Positions 18,109 through 27,060 of a stretch of DNA of 64,000 bases are shown piece by piece. The stretch is from Cognatundibacterium oligocarboniphilum. Lineage in GTDB: Bacteria > Pseudomonadota > Gammaproteobacteria > Burkholderiales > Burkholderiaceae_D. How positions within the stretch are numbered: position 1 is the first letter of the stretch; the number at the start of each line of letters is the position of its first letter. The notes beneath the pieces were generated by a model that saw only the letters and a program-made list of their open reading frames with translations, was not told the origin of the DNA and did not search any database. A program made the translations under genes and the position numbers. The stretch spans positions 310,001 through 374,000 of the forward strand of contig NZ_JABXYJ010000004.1 in the NCBI RefSeq assembly GCF_013377855.1. Reading direction: 5' to 3'.

Positions 18109-20453
18109 TGTTGATTCCATTCGACCAGCCAGGCTGGCAGGTCGCTGGCCGGCATGGGTTTGGCAATGTGATAGCCCTGCGCATGATCGCAGCCCAGTTC
18201 AGTCAGCAGGCTGATGACCTCCGCATTTTCAACGCCTTCGGCCACCACCCGCAGTCCCATATTGTGACCCAGGTCGATGGTAGATTTCACAATCTTGGTA
18301 TCGTCGGCATTTTTTTCCATTTTCAGCACGAAGGATTTGTCAATTTTTAATTCGTCGACCGGTAACCGTTTCAGATAGGCGAGAGAAGAATAGCCGGTGC
18401 CGAAATCGTCGATTGACAATTCCATTCCCATGGCGTGCAGACGATCGAGTGTCTGATGCGCCCGTACCGGATCATCCATGATGGCGCTTTCGGTAATTTC
18501 CAGGCAAAACGAAGAGGCTGCAACCTGATGTTGCTGTAGGATGCCAGAAAATTTTGAAGGTAATTCCTGATCCAGCAAATCGCGGGTGGAAATATTCACG
18601 GACAACTTGATGTTCAGCCCTGCACGCTGCCAGTCACGGCTCGCGGCAGCGGCGGCATTCATGACCCAGTGCGTCAGCTGACGGATGAAGCCGGTTTGCT
18701 CGGCAAAGGGAATAAACTGGTCCGGAAAAATGAAGTTGCGTTCCGGATGTATCCAGCGTACCAATGCTTCGGCTGCAACGATCTGACCGGTGTGCAGAGA
18801 GAGCTTGGGTTGCACATACAACCGGAATTGCTTGTGTTCCAGTGCTGCCCGCATGTCGCTGAGCAGGGAAAGGTTTTGCTGGCTGGATTTATCAATCTCG
18901 GGCGAGTAGATAACGGCGCCATTTTTGAGCTGCTTGGCGACATACATCGCCACTTCAGTACGGCTTAGCAGACTGGCTGCGTCACTGGCATGTTCCGGGT
19001 ATCCGGCGATACCGATGCCCGCACCGATATCGACGGTCTGGTCTTCAATGGTGATCGGCTTTTCAAGCGCCAGCAGGATTTTTTCGGCTACCTGCATGGC
19101 CTCATTCTGGCTGACGCCGGGCAGCATCGCTGCGAATTCATCTCCTCCCAGACGGGCAGGTTTGATGTTGTTTGTCCCCAGTTCGCTATTAAGAATCACC
19201 GCTACCTGTTGCAGCAGCAGATCGCCGAAACGATGTCCCATCACATCGTTCACATGTTTAAAGCGATCCAGATCCATCATCAGCACATAGCAGGTGCTGA
19301 CGCGCATGCCAGCCTGACGGATGGCATCGTCCAGCATATTGGTAAACAGTGTACGGTTTGGCAGATTGGTCAGCGTATCCCAGTACGCCAGATGGCTGAT
19401 TTCCTTTTCGCGCTGGGCAATCGCATCCCGCATCTGGGAGAAACTCGTGGCCAGATCGCCAATTTCATCTTTGCGCTGAATATTGATCGGGGTCTGGTAG
19501 TCACCGGCACCCAGCCGGCGTGCCTGGTCTGCCAGCTGCCTGACCGGACCGGCAATCCGTCCGGCGGTGACTGCGCTGATGATGGTGGCCAGAATGCCGC
19601 CCAGAACAGTCAGGATCAGCAGGTTTCTCTGTAACTGTTTATACGGTGCAACCGCCTCGCTGATAGAAATTTGCAGCACGGCGATGGTTTTGCTTTTTTC
19701 ATTCTGCACCAACGGCAATATGCTGGCGCTGTAATAGCTGTCGCCCAGTTCAAAATCGCGCAGGATTTCGGTCCGCCAGCTGTTGGCGGGCAGCATCTGC
19801 GCCAGCGCATTGGCATCGCTTTGACCGAGGGTGGAAATGTGCGGAGTCCAGGCCTGCCCATTGACCGAAGTCAGCAGGCTGATCTGCAGCTGGCTTAATT
19901 CACGCATATCGTTAATGAGTTTGCTGTCAACGGGGATCGCCATCGCGACCCAGCTGATCGTGACCGGCGCCAGAATCGGTACCATCACCATCTGATAGGG
20001 TTTGCCGTCCACCATGTCTGTACTGGAAGCATGTCCCTGTTTTCCGGCCTGCTGAATCAGTACTGACACCGATTTTTGCAGACCACGTGCCAGCGTATCG
20101 CTGCTGGTGGCGGTGATTTTTCCTTCGAGATCGACCAACATGGTCAAGTCGGCCCCGAGCCGCTGACCGTGGTTCAGCAGGGTCGATACGATGGTTTCGG
20201 TGTCATGCGTGCCGATCGCTTCCCGGAAAGCATAGTCCTTGGAAAGCAGGGTAGCGCCTTGAATCAGCTTTTGTGCGTTTTGTTCCAACAGACGGGAAAA
20301 TATTTTTTCGCTTAACCGCAGTTCTTCATGGATCGCATTGCGTGCATTGCTGTCGATGGCATTGCCAATCGCAAAATAACTGACCAGCTGCAAGGCTAGC
20401 AGTAAACTGATGAACAGAAAAACAATCCTGTTTTTCAGGCTGTGAAAACGCAT
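18096..20453 (-). CDS. Membrane GGDEF-EAL protein (c-di-GMP turnover)
   Basis: 785 aa from the ATG at 20453, which opens membrane helix 1 (KNRIVFLFISLLLALQLVSYF). An upstream frame start at 20603 would overlap the cupredoxin gene and is rejected. Periplasmic sensor region about 30-280, helix 2 about 285-310, HAMP, GGDEF about 435-439 (intact, but without the RxxD site), EAL at about 562 (EALVRW) with the downstream EITESAIMDD, DDFGTGYSSL and KIDKSFV motifs of active phosphodiesterases. It may act mainly as a hydrolase. It lies 79 bp downstream of the cupredoxin gene on the same strand, probably in one operon. Confidence 0.93.
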   Translation of the reverse strand: MRFHSLKNRIVFLFISLLLALQLVSYFAIGNAIDSNARNAIHEELRLSEKIFSRLLEQNAQKLIQGATLLSKDYAFREAIGTHDTETIVSTLLNHGQRLGADLTMLVDLEGKITATSSDTLARGLQKSVSVLIQQAGKQGHASSTDMVDGKPYQMVMVPILAPVTISWVAMAIPVDSKLINDMRELSQLQISLLTSVNGQAWTPHISTLGQSDANALAQMLPANSWRTEILRDFELGDSYYSASILPLVQNEKSKTIAVLQISISEAVAPYKQLQRNLLILTVLGGILATIISAVTAGRIAGPVRQLADQARRLGAGDYQTPINIQRKDEIGDLATSFSQMRDAIAQREKEISHLAYWDTLTNLPNRTLFTNMLDDAIRQAGMRVSTCYVLMMDLDRFKHVNDVMGHRFGDLLLQQVAVILNSELGTNNIKPARLGGDEFAAMLPGVSQNEAMQVAEKILLALEKPITIEDQTVDIGAGIGIAGYPEHASDAASLLSRTEVAMYVAKQLKNGAVIYSPEIDKSSQQNLSLLSDMRAALEHKQFRLYVQPKLSLHTGQIVAAEALVRWIHPERNFIFPDQFIPFAEQTGFIRQLTHWVMNAAAAASRDWQRAGLNIKLSVNISTRDLLDQELPSKFSGILQQHQVAASSFCLEITESAIMDDPVRAHQTLDRLHAMGMELSIDDFGTGYSSLAYLKRLPVDELKIDKSFVLKMEKNADDTKIVKSTIDLGHNMGLRVVAEGVENAEVISLLTELGCDHAQGYHIAKPMPASDLPAWLVEWNQHQTI

Positions 20454-20532
20454 GTGAATTAGCCTTTCATGTTTCAGTCTCCGCAGGGAAACAAGAATTG
20501 GAATGACAGTAACCAGCCTTGTTCCGATTGGT

Positions 20533-21156
20533 TCAGAGTGGCAGTTTAACCAACAATGGCGCGGTGTCTGTGCCGGTCTGCCAAGGCTGTTCATGCACGG
20601 CACTGCCTGCTGCCTGCTGATAATGCCAGACTTTGAGCGTGTATTTGCCCACTGGCATGGCAGGCAAATGCGCTATGCCTCTGGCATCTGTTTTTGCAAA
20701 GTAAGGTGTATTCACGATCTGGATATAGGCAACCATCTGATCATGGATATTACAGCCGACCACCACCGTACCGGGCTGGTCGAACACAAGCGGGGCGGAA
20801 GGTTTGCCGGAGTAAAGCTTGAGCTCAAACGGTTTCGGCGTGGAAAAGGAATAGGCGTGATGTTTGACAGTGTCATTGTTGGGAAATGACACCGAAGTGC
20901 CGGTTTGTATGACGGACACCAGCGGCAGGAATTTCCGGTCCTTTTGCTGGATTTCGGCACTACCGGGTTTGGGCAGCACTGTGCCAGCGGCAGGTTCGGC
21001 GTATACGACCGCATTTTCCAGGTCGGCTCCCTGGGCATTCACCACATGCACAGCTGGCCGGTCAGACGCGGCGTGGGTTACCGGGCTGACAGTCAGTAAG
21101 CTTGACAGTAAAGCGGGCAGAAAAAGCGAATACAGAGTGAACTGCAGGGCGCGCAT
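20533..21156 (-). CDS. Periplasmic plastocyanin-like cupredoxin
   Basis: 207 aa. A signal peptide (LPALLSSLLTVSPVTHA) is followed by a cupredoxin-type domain. Visible type-1 copper ligands are His99 or His100 (NDTVKHHAYSF), Cys135 and His138 (GCNIHDQM) and Met141. The C-terminal part (about 150-205) has a beta-sandwich look (GIAHLPAMPVGKYTLKVWH). Such proteins are often labelled methylamine-utilisation proteins, but no methylamine genes are near. Placed ahead of a membrane GGDEF-EAL gene, it may be an electron carrier or a copper/redox sensor feeding that protein. That link is inferred from context. Confidence 0.86.
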   Translation of the reverse strand: MRALQFTLYSLFLPALLSSLLTVSPVTHAASDRPAVHVVNAQGADLENAVVYAEPAAGTVLPKPGSAEIQQKDRKFLPLVSVIQTGTSVSFPNNDTVKHHAYSFSTPKPFELKLYSGKPSAPLVFDQPGTVVVGCNIHDQMVAYIQIVNTPYFAKTDARGIAHLPAMPVGKYTLKVWHYQQAAGSAVHEQPWQTGTDTAPLLVKLPL

Positions 21157-21295
21157 AGAGAACCTCGTGAGCTGAAAGCCGGGTGTTTATCTTACTCTGT
21201 TTCCCCGCGCTCTTGCAGATATCCGGTGTGGCGGAGAGCATAGATCTGACAGCTTTCTTCACCGATACATCTCAGTAACCCGCCGGAGCAGCAGT

Positions 21296-22174
21296 TTAAC
21301 TGGAGCGCTGAACCCGACGTGTTGTGGTCAGGACCACTACGCTGCCCAGAATGATGGCCATCGCCAGCATCGCCTTGGCGGATAAATGCTCACCGCCGAA
21401 TACCACACCCAGCGTCACGGCAATAACCGGATTAACATACGCATAACTTGCGGCGAGTCCGGTGTGCACTTTGGACAGCAGATACATATATGCCGTGAAT
21501 GCCAGTAAGGATCCTGCGATTACCAGGTAAGCCCAGGCAGCGAATGCGGGCATGGTCAGCGGGCCATTCATGTGCTCGCCGCGCAGCAGGCTCAGGATGA
21601 CCAGAAACAGGCCGCCGACCAGCATTTCACTGGCAAAACCCATGCCGCCTGCCGCCATCCTGAGTCTTTTCTGCGACAGTATGGAGCCGACATCCCAGCT
21701 CAGAATCGCACCCAGCAACAGGATAATTCCCATTGGCTGTGCGGCAAAGCCGTGATCGGATGCCAGCAGCATGGCACCGGCAAAACCGGAGACGATGCCT
21801 ATCCATTCGCGCCGTTTCGGCCAGTCGCCGAACAGACCTGATAATCCCGATAAAATCATCGGCGAGCAGGCGATGAATACCGCTGTTAGACCGGACGATA
21901 CATATTGCTGCGCACATGCCGTCAGGCCGGTGCCGCCGCCCAGCATCAGAATGCCGATGATGCCGCCGTCACGCCATTCGCGCATCGTTGGATTGGGCGC
22001 GCTGTGCCACTTTTGCCACAAATACAAAATTGCTCCGGCCACCAGAAAACGGGTGCCGATCATCAGCAAAGGTGGAAACGCCGTCAGCGCGACCTGTATC
22101 GCAAAATAGGTTGAACCCCAGACGATGTACACCGTCAACAGGGCAGTCAGTACGGATTTCGGTAAATGGCGCAT
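21296..22174 (-). CDS. EamA/DMT family exporter
   Basis: 292 aa with ten predicted membrane helices and two EamA repeats (first opening TVYIVWGSTYFAIQVALTAFPPLLM, cut here; second ILSWDVGSILSQK to the end). It resembles YedA-type drug/metabolite exporters. It is divergent from a Lrp-type regulator 121 bp away, a pairing common for amino-acid exporters, so an amino acid or related metabolite is a likely substrate. The C-terminus is basic (TTTRRVQRSS). The substrate is inferred. Confidence 0.9.
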   Translation of the reverse strand: MRHLPKSVLTALLTVYIVWGSTYFAIQVALTAFPPLLMIGTRFLVAGAILYLWQKWHSAPNPTMREWRDGGIIGILMLGGGTGLTACAQQYVSSGLTAVFIACSPMILSGLSGLFGDWPKRREWIGIVSGFAGAMLLASDHGFAAQPMGIILLLGAILSWDVGSILSQKRLRMAAGGMGFASEMLVGGLFLVILSLLRGEHMNGPLTMPAFAAWAYLVIAGSLLAFTAYMYLLSKVHTGLAASYAYVNPVIAVTLGVVFGGEHLSAKAMLAMAIILGSVVVLTTTRRVQRSS

Positions 22175-22295
22175 GGCAGTTTTTTCTGTTCGGATCAGAC
22201 CACAGTGTAAGTCAGCGAAACCCGATGATGAATGGATGATTGAAGGTAAATCGGTTATATTCCTTTTGAATTAAACGAAAAAAGCAGAATTTTCC

Positions 22296-22742
22296 ATGAA
22301 GCCAGAATTAGATCTGATGGATGCCAGAATCCTCGATATTTTGCAGTCAGATGCTCGCGTGACGCTGGCTGAAATCGGCCGCCGCATTCATCTGAGCCAG
22401 CCTGCGGTGGCCGAGAGAGTGAAACGCATGGAAGCGGCGAATGTCATCACGGGTTACCATGCGCGCGTGAATCCGGAGGCCCTGGGTTATGGCATCACCG
22501 CGTTCGTGCGTATCGCCAGCCGTTCCAGCGATATTCCCGTGGTCAAGATTGCCGAACAGGTGCCGGAAGTGATCGAATGTCATGCGATTACCGGCGAAGA
22601 CTGCGTGATCGTCAAAGTAGTGGCGCCGTCGGTGAGAGAGCTGGAGCGGGTGATCGCCAGCCTGGCGCGTTGTGGCGTGACCTCGACTTCGCTGATTCTG
22701 TCATCGTCGATAGAGCGGCGCTCAATACAACCGGTGGGCTGA
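22296..22742 (+). CDS. Lrp/AsnC family transcriptional regulator
   Basis: 148 aa. The N-terminal HTH (LDARILDILQSDARVTLAEI ... HLSQPAVAERVKRM) is followed by the RAM/AsnC ligand domain (GYGITAFVRIASRS, ECHAITGEDCVIVKVVAPS). It is divergent from the EamA exporter and 3 bp ahead of a LysR gene on the same strand. It probably controls the exporter in response to an amino acid. The intergenic region (22175-22295) is AT-rich but no operator was clear. Confidence 0.93.
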   Translation: MKPELDLMDARILDILQSDARVTLAEIGRRIHLSQPAVAERVKRMEAANVITGYHARVNPEALGYGITAFVRIASRSSDIPVVKIAEQVPEVIECHAITGEDCVIVKVVAPSVRELERVIASLARCGVTSTSLILSSSIERRSIQPVG

Positions 22743-22745
22743 GTC

Positions 22746-23681
22746 ATGGAACTGCGCCAGCTCCGTTATTTCGTCGCCATTGTTGATCACGGCTCCCTGT
22801 CCCGCGCGGCGCGTGTCCTGCATATCGTGCAGCCAGCATTGACACAGCAATTGCAACAACTCGAAGAAGAACTCGGCGCCACACTGCTGCATCGTTCAGC
22901 CCAGGGCATGCAGGCAACCGATGCCGGAAAGCTGTTTTATGAACATGCTCAGGCCATTCTTAAACAAGTCAGCGATGCCAGATCTGCCGTAGCGCAATCG
23001 ACCGACAAACCTGCGGGAACCGTGGCGCTGGGAATACCCCAAAGCGTTTCGGGTGCGCTGGCATTGCCGCTGTTGATGGCAGTGCGGGAGACATATCCCG
23101 ATATTGTGTTTCAACTGACTGAGGAGCTGACAGGCAACCTCACAGAACAATTGCGCTCTGGTCGCCTGAATCTGGCGATCCTGTTTGATGACGGGCAACT
23201 ATCCGGCCTGAACACGGTTGCTTTAGTGGAAGAGCAGATGATGTATATCACCCGTCATGATTCCCGTTTTATCTGCAAACGCAAAACCATCAGTCTCGAT
23301 CAGGCTTTACAGATACCCCTGATTTTGCCCAGCATTCAGCATGGTGTGCGCCCCCGGATTGAACGCGTAGTACGTGAACATGGCCGTACTATTGATAAAG
23401 TGATTGATATCACATCGATTGCGATCCTCAAATCCGCATTGCTGGCCGATATGGGAGCAACGATTTTGCCGGTGTCACCGGTGTTGGCAGAAATCAATCG
23501 GGGCGAATTACATGCCTGTGCTTTTCGCGATGTAGAATTGTCCCGTACCGTCACCTTATGCACATCAAAAAACATTCCGCTGACGAATGCAGCAATGGCA
23601 GTGGAAAAGCTCGTGCAACAGGTGACGCACGATCTCTGCCGCAGCAATACATGGCCGGGAGCACGCAGTCTGCTGCACTAA
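22746..23681 (+). CDS. LysR family regulator, Nac/Cbl-like subgroup
   Basis: 311 aa. The N-terminal winged helix (MELRQLRYFVAIVDHGSLSR, AARVLHIVQPALTQQLQQLE) and substrate domain (GTVALGIPQSVSGALALPLL) resemble the subgroup that includes the nitrogen assimilation control protein Nac. It follows the Lrp gene by 3 bp, so both are on one transcript. Resemblance to Nac is by eye only. The target genes are not evident; the adjacent sugar operon reads toward it and is not an obvious target. Confidence 0.88.
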   Translation: MELRQLRYFVAIVDHGSLSRAARVLHIVQPALTQQLQQLEEELGATLLHRSAQGMQATDAGKLFYEHAQAILKQVSDARSAVAQSTDKPAGTVALGIPQSVSGALALPLLMAVRETYPDIVFQLTEELTGNLTEQLRSGRLNLAILFDDGQLSGLNTVALVEEQMMYITRHDSRFICKRKTISLDQALQIPLILPSIQHGVRPRIERVVREHGRTIDKVIDITSIAILKSALLADMGATILPVSPVLAEINRGELHACAFRDVELSRTVTLCTSKNIPLTNAAMAVEKLVQQVTHDLCRSNTWPGARSLLH

Positions 23682-23746
23682 AGTATTCATCAGGGCAGGC
23701 GATGATCAGGTAGCGTCCTGCGCTGGTCTCCTGAACCGGATGCTGA

Positions 23747-24916
23747 TCAGGTGTATCTTATGGAGGCCGTCGCAGGAATGAAGCCAGATCCAGTCACCAT
23801 GCCATGTTCCGGAAGATCGTGCGCTGTTCTGGTATCAGCAAGCGTGCTGGCATAGACAGCAACATCAGCGATATCTGTGAGATCAGCGCCGGTACCCGGC
23901 AGCACCGATTTTTCTGTGGCAGTCAGTATCGCAGACAGTCCGATAAATGCGGGATATGCTTCGGTAATGACATACACAGGCACTTCAGCCAGATAAGCAG
24001 AAAAGCGACCTTTCTGTTCAAAGCGCTGGCGGAAGCCGGAGCGTAGCAGAAAATCGCCAAGACGCGGCACAATGCCGCCACCGATGTAAATACCACCACG
24101 TGCGCCCAGTGTGACTGCCAAATTGCCGGCCATCGTACCCAGCATGTCACAGAATACGGAGAGCACTTCCCGGCAAAGCGGACAGGTATTATCGAGCCCG
24201 CGCAGCAGAATTTCTGGTGCATCGATATCGTCGATGGCTTTTGCTGCCTTCTCCGTCCCTCCGGTCTCCTCTGTGGCTTTTTGCCGTCGCGCTGCCAGTG
24301 CACGGTAAATCAGACGTAAGCCCGGACCTGAGAGTAAACGTTCCGCAGAGACATGTTCGAATTCCTGCCATGCAAACCGCAAAATATCGATTTCAAGTGC
24401 ATTCGCTGGTGTAAAGCTGACGTGTCCGCCTTCGCTATGCAAAGGCACCCAGGCGTTCTCTGTCCAGACCAGACCTGATACGCCCAGACCAGTGCCGGCT
24501 CCCAGCAGGCCAATTGCCGCCTTTGGCAAGGCTGGCTGGCCACCGGCCTGATACTTCTGTGCAGTACTCAGCATCGGCAAAGACATTGCCAGTGCCGTGA
24601 AATCATTCACCACGATCAGAGAATCCAGTCCGAACTCTGCCTGGACTGCAGTAATGGAAAAACTCCAGTGATGATTGGTCATCTGTACCTGGTCATCATG
24701 GACCGGATTGGCAATCGCAATACCTGCCTGCCGTACCTCGGCCGCGCCAGCAGCAATGCTGGCAGCGTCTTGCAGATAGGCGCGCATGGCGAGTGACAGA
24801 CTGGCATAACCGGCGCAGGGCAATACCTGCACTGCCTCTATCTGTCCTTGTGCAGTTTCAAGTGCAAAGCGGGCGTTGGTACCGCCAATATCAGCTAATA
24901 ATTTGGGATAACTCAT
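23747..24916 (-). CDS. glk: Glucokinase with unusual insertion and C-terminal tail
   Basis: 389 aa against about 320-345 for typical proteobacterial Glk. Hallmarks are intact: LLADIGGTNARFAL (phosphate 1), LIVVNDFTALAMSLP, GLLGAGTGLGVSGL, the sugar-binding region SEGGHVSF, and GGIYIGGGIVPR. Two oddities: a charged insertion after YRALAARR (about residues 211-234, rich in Glu, Lys and Ala) and about 45 extra residues after the usual end (FIGLSAILTATEKS). It phosphorylates glucose delivered by the upstream ABC transporter, of whose operon it is the last gene. The tail could be a real extension or the result of a lost stop codon. Confidence 0.93.
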   Translation of the reverse strand: MSYPKLLADIGGTNARFALETAQGQIEAVQVLPCAGYASLSLAMRAYLQDAASIAAGAAEVRQAGIAIANPVHDDQVQMTNHHWSFSITAVQAEFGLDSLIVVNDFTALAMSLPMLSTAQKYQAGGQPALPKAAIGLLGAGTGLGVSGLVWTENAWVPLHSEGGHVSFTPANALEIDILRFAWQEFEHVSAERLLSGPGLRLIYRALAARRQKATEETGGTEKAAKAIDDIDAPEILLRGLDNTCPLCREVLSVFCDMLGTMAGNLAVTLGARGGIYIGGGIVPRLGDFLLRSGFRQRFEQKGRFSAYLAEVPVYVITEAYPAFIGLSAILTATEKSVLPGTGADLTDIADVAVYASTLADTRTAHDLPEHGMVTGSGFIPATASIRYT

Positions 24917-24973
24917 ATCAGATTCCAGAATGATGCGACACGTTGTATTCCATGTGTGAAGGCGATGCAGACG

Positions 24974-26110
24974 TCATGCCAGACGTTGTTCGCTGACCGG
25001 ATCGAAGAACACGGCCTGTGATAAATCAAATGCCAGGCGCATCGCTTGACCAGGCACTGCAAATGCGCGTGGATGCGCGCGACATGTGGTACGCACCTGA
25101 TTGAAACTGGAAAATACCAGCGTATCCGGCCCGGTCGGCTCGGTCAGCTCTATTGTGCAATCCACTTCCGTAGGCTTGTAGTCATGTACCGTTTCTGAAT
25201 GGCGCGCGCTGATTGCATCTGTCACGTGTTCCGGACGTATCCCCAGCACGATATCGTTGCCCGCCTGATAGCTCTGTCGCAACTGCTGCAGCATTGGCGC
25301 AGGCAGTGGCAAGGCCGTTGTCTGCCCTTGGTGGTTCAGGGTAAATGCCAGACCATCCTGATGAGAAATGAGTTGACCGCGCAAAAAATTCATTGATGGC
25401 GAACCAATAAATCCGGCAACAAACATATTAGACGGCTGATCATAAATTTCTTGCGGGCTACCGAATTGCTGTACCACGCCGTCTTTCATGACCGCGATCT
25501 TGTCGCCCAATGTCATCGCTTCGACCTGATCATGCGTCACATAGACCGTGGTCGTCCCCAGACGCTGATGCATGAGCTTGATTTCGGCTCGCATTTCCAC
25601 GCGTAATTTTGCATCCAGATTGGAGAGTGGCTCATCAAACAGAAACAGCGATGGATTTCGCGCAATCGCCCTGCCCATCGCAACGCGTTGACGCTGACCG
25701 CCGGACAAATGCGCGGGTTTGCGATCCAGTAAATGCGTCATTTGCAAGGTTTCTGCCACCCGATCTACGATTTTCTTTTGTTCTGCCGCCGGCACTTTGC
25801 GGATGCCCAGACCAAAAGAAATATTTTCCCTGACTGTCATGGTCGGATACAGGGCATACGACTGGAATACCATCGCAATATCACGAGATTTTGGTGGCAC
25901 ATCATTGACGCATTTGTCACCGATATAAATACCGCCCTCAGAGACAGTTTCCAGTCCGGCGATCATGTTCAGAAGCGTTGATTTACCGCAGCCTGATCCA
26001 CCGACCAGAATTAAAAATTCACCATCCTGAATCTCCAGATTAATGCCTTTTAAAATATCGGCACCGTTAGAATAGACCTTGCGCACATTGCGGATTGATA
26101 AGCTAGCCAT
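24974..26110 (-). CDS. Sugar ABC transporter ATP-binding protein (UgpC/MalK type)
   Basis: 378 aa. Walker A GGSGCGKST, Q-loop MVFQSYALYP, signature LSGGQRQRVAMGRA, Walker B LFLFDEPLSNLD and switch YVTHDQVEAMT are all intact. The C-terminal TOBE region (about 240-375) matches MalK/UgpC proteins that power carbohydrate importers. It lies between the permease pair and glk. The operon order (binding protein, two permeases, ATPase, glucokinase, with a porin upstream) parallels the Pseudomonas glucose system gtsABCD-oprB, so it is the likely GtsD counterpart. Confidence 0.95.
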   Translation of the reverse strand: MASLSIRNVRKVYSNGADILKGINLEIQDGEFLILVGGSGCGKSTLLNMIAGLETVSEGGIYIGDKCVNDVPPKSRDIAMVFQSYALYPTMTVRENISFGLGIRKVPAAEQKKIVDRVAETLQMTHLLDRKPAHLSGGQRQRVAMGRAIARNPSLFLFDEPLSNLDAKLRVEMRAEIKLMHQRLGTTTVYVTHDQVEAMTLGDKIAVMKDGVVQQFGSPQEIYDQPSNMFVAGFIGSPSMNFLRGQLISHQDGLAFTLNHQGQTTALPLPAPMLQQLRQSYQAGNDIVLGIRPEHVTDAISARHSETVHDYKPTEVDCTIELTEPTGPDTLVFSSFNQVRTTCRAHPRAFAVPGQAMRLAFDLSQAVFFDPVSEQRLA

Positions 26111-26190
26111 GTTTGTTCTCCTGATATTCTTTGACGATGCCCTGGCATAGCCGAAGGCATCGCTGTGTTATGTCGTTGTTTCTGGTGCTG

Positions 26191-27060
26191 TCAGCCTTTG
26201 ACGGCACCGGCAGTCAGTCCTCTGACAAAATATTTGCCAGCCAGCAGATAAATCAGCAACGTTGGCAGTGCCGCGATAATCGCGGCGGCCATATTTACGT
26301 TGTATTCAGTCACGCCGGTCGAGGTATTTACCAGATTATTCAATGCCACCGTGACCGGTTGCGCATCGGTGCCGCCGAATACCACACCAAACAGAAAGTC
26401 ATTCCAGATCTGGGTAAATTGCCAGATGAAACACACCATGAAAATCGGCACCGATAGCGGCAGAATCACGCTGCGATAAATCCTGAAAAAGCCAGCACCA
26501 TCAATCCGGGCAGCCTTGACCAGCTCATCTGGTACGCTTATGTAGTAGTTGCGGAAAAACAATGTCGTGAAAGCGACACCGTAGACAATATGGACGAATA
26601 TCAAGCCGCCCGTGGTGTTCGCCAGTTCTGCTATGCCGAGCAAGCGTGCCATTGGCAAAATCACGACCTGAAATGGAATAAAACAACCGACCATGAGTGC
26701 GGTGAAAACGATTTCCGAGCCTTTAAACTTCCAGTGCGCCAGCACATAGCCGTTGATTGAGCCTATCAAGGTTGAGATCAGCACGGCCGGCACTGCCATT
26801 TTTACTGAGTTCCAGAAATACGGTGCCAGACCTTCGCAGCGAACGCCGGTGCAGGCAGCCCCCCAGGCTTTTTTCCAGGCAGAAAAACTGGGATGCAGTG
26901 GGAAATCCAGCAGATTTCCACTGCGAATTTCGTCCAGCGATTTGACCGATGTGGTCAGCATCACGTAGAGCGGAGCGAGGTAATAAAAGGCACATAACAC
27001 CAGTAAGGTATAAATTACCAGCCGCCCCGGGCTGAATGGTCGGCTTGTTTCAGTGGCCAT
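26191..27060 (-). CDS. Sugar ABC transporter permease (MalG type)
   Basis: 289 aa with six membrane helices and the EAA loop DELVKAARIDGAGFFRIYRS that contacts the ATPase (cut to family residues). The N-terminus is cytosolic; the C-terminus ends with LAGKYFVRGLTAGAVKG, typical of MalG-like carbohydrate permeases. It overlaps the upstream permease gene by 11 bp, so the pair is translationally coupled. It corresponds to GtsC in the glucose/mannose transporter model. Confidence 0.94.
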   Translation of the reverse strand: MATETSRPFSPGRLVIYTLLVLCAFYYLAPLYVMLTTSVKSLDEIRSGNLLDFPLHPSFSAWKKAWGAACTGVRCEGLAPYFWNSVKMAVPAVLISTLIGSINGYVLAHWKFKGSEIVFTALMVGCFIPFQVVILPMARLLGIAELANTTGGLIFVHIVYGVAFTTLFFRNYYISVPDELVKAARIDGAGFFRIYRSVILPLSVPIFMVCFIWQFTQIWNDFLFGVVFGGTDAQPVTVALNNLVNTSTGVTEYNVNMAAAIIAALPTLLIYLLAGKYFVRGLTAGAVKG

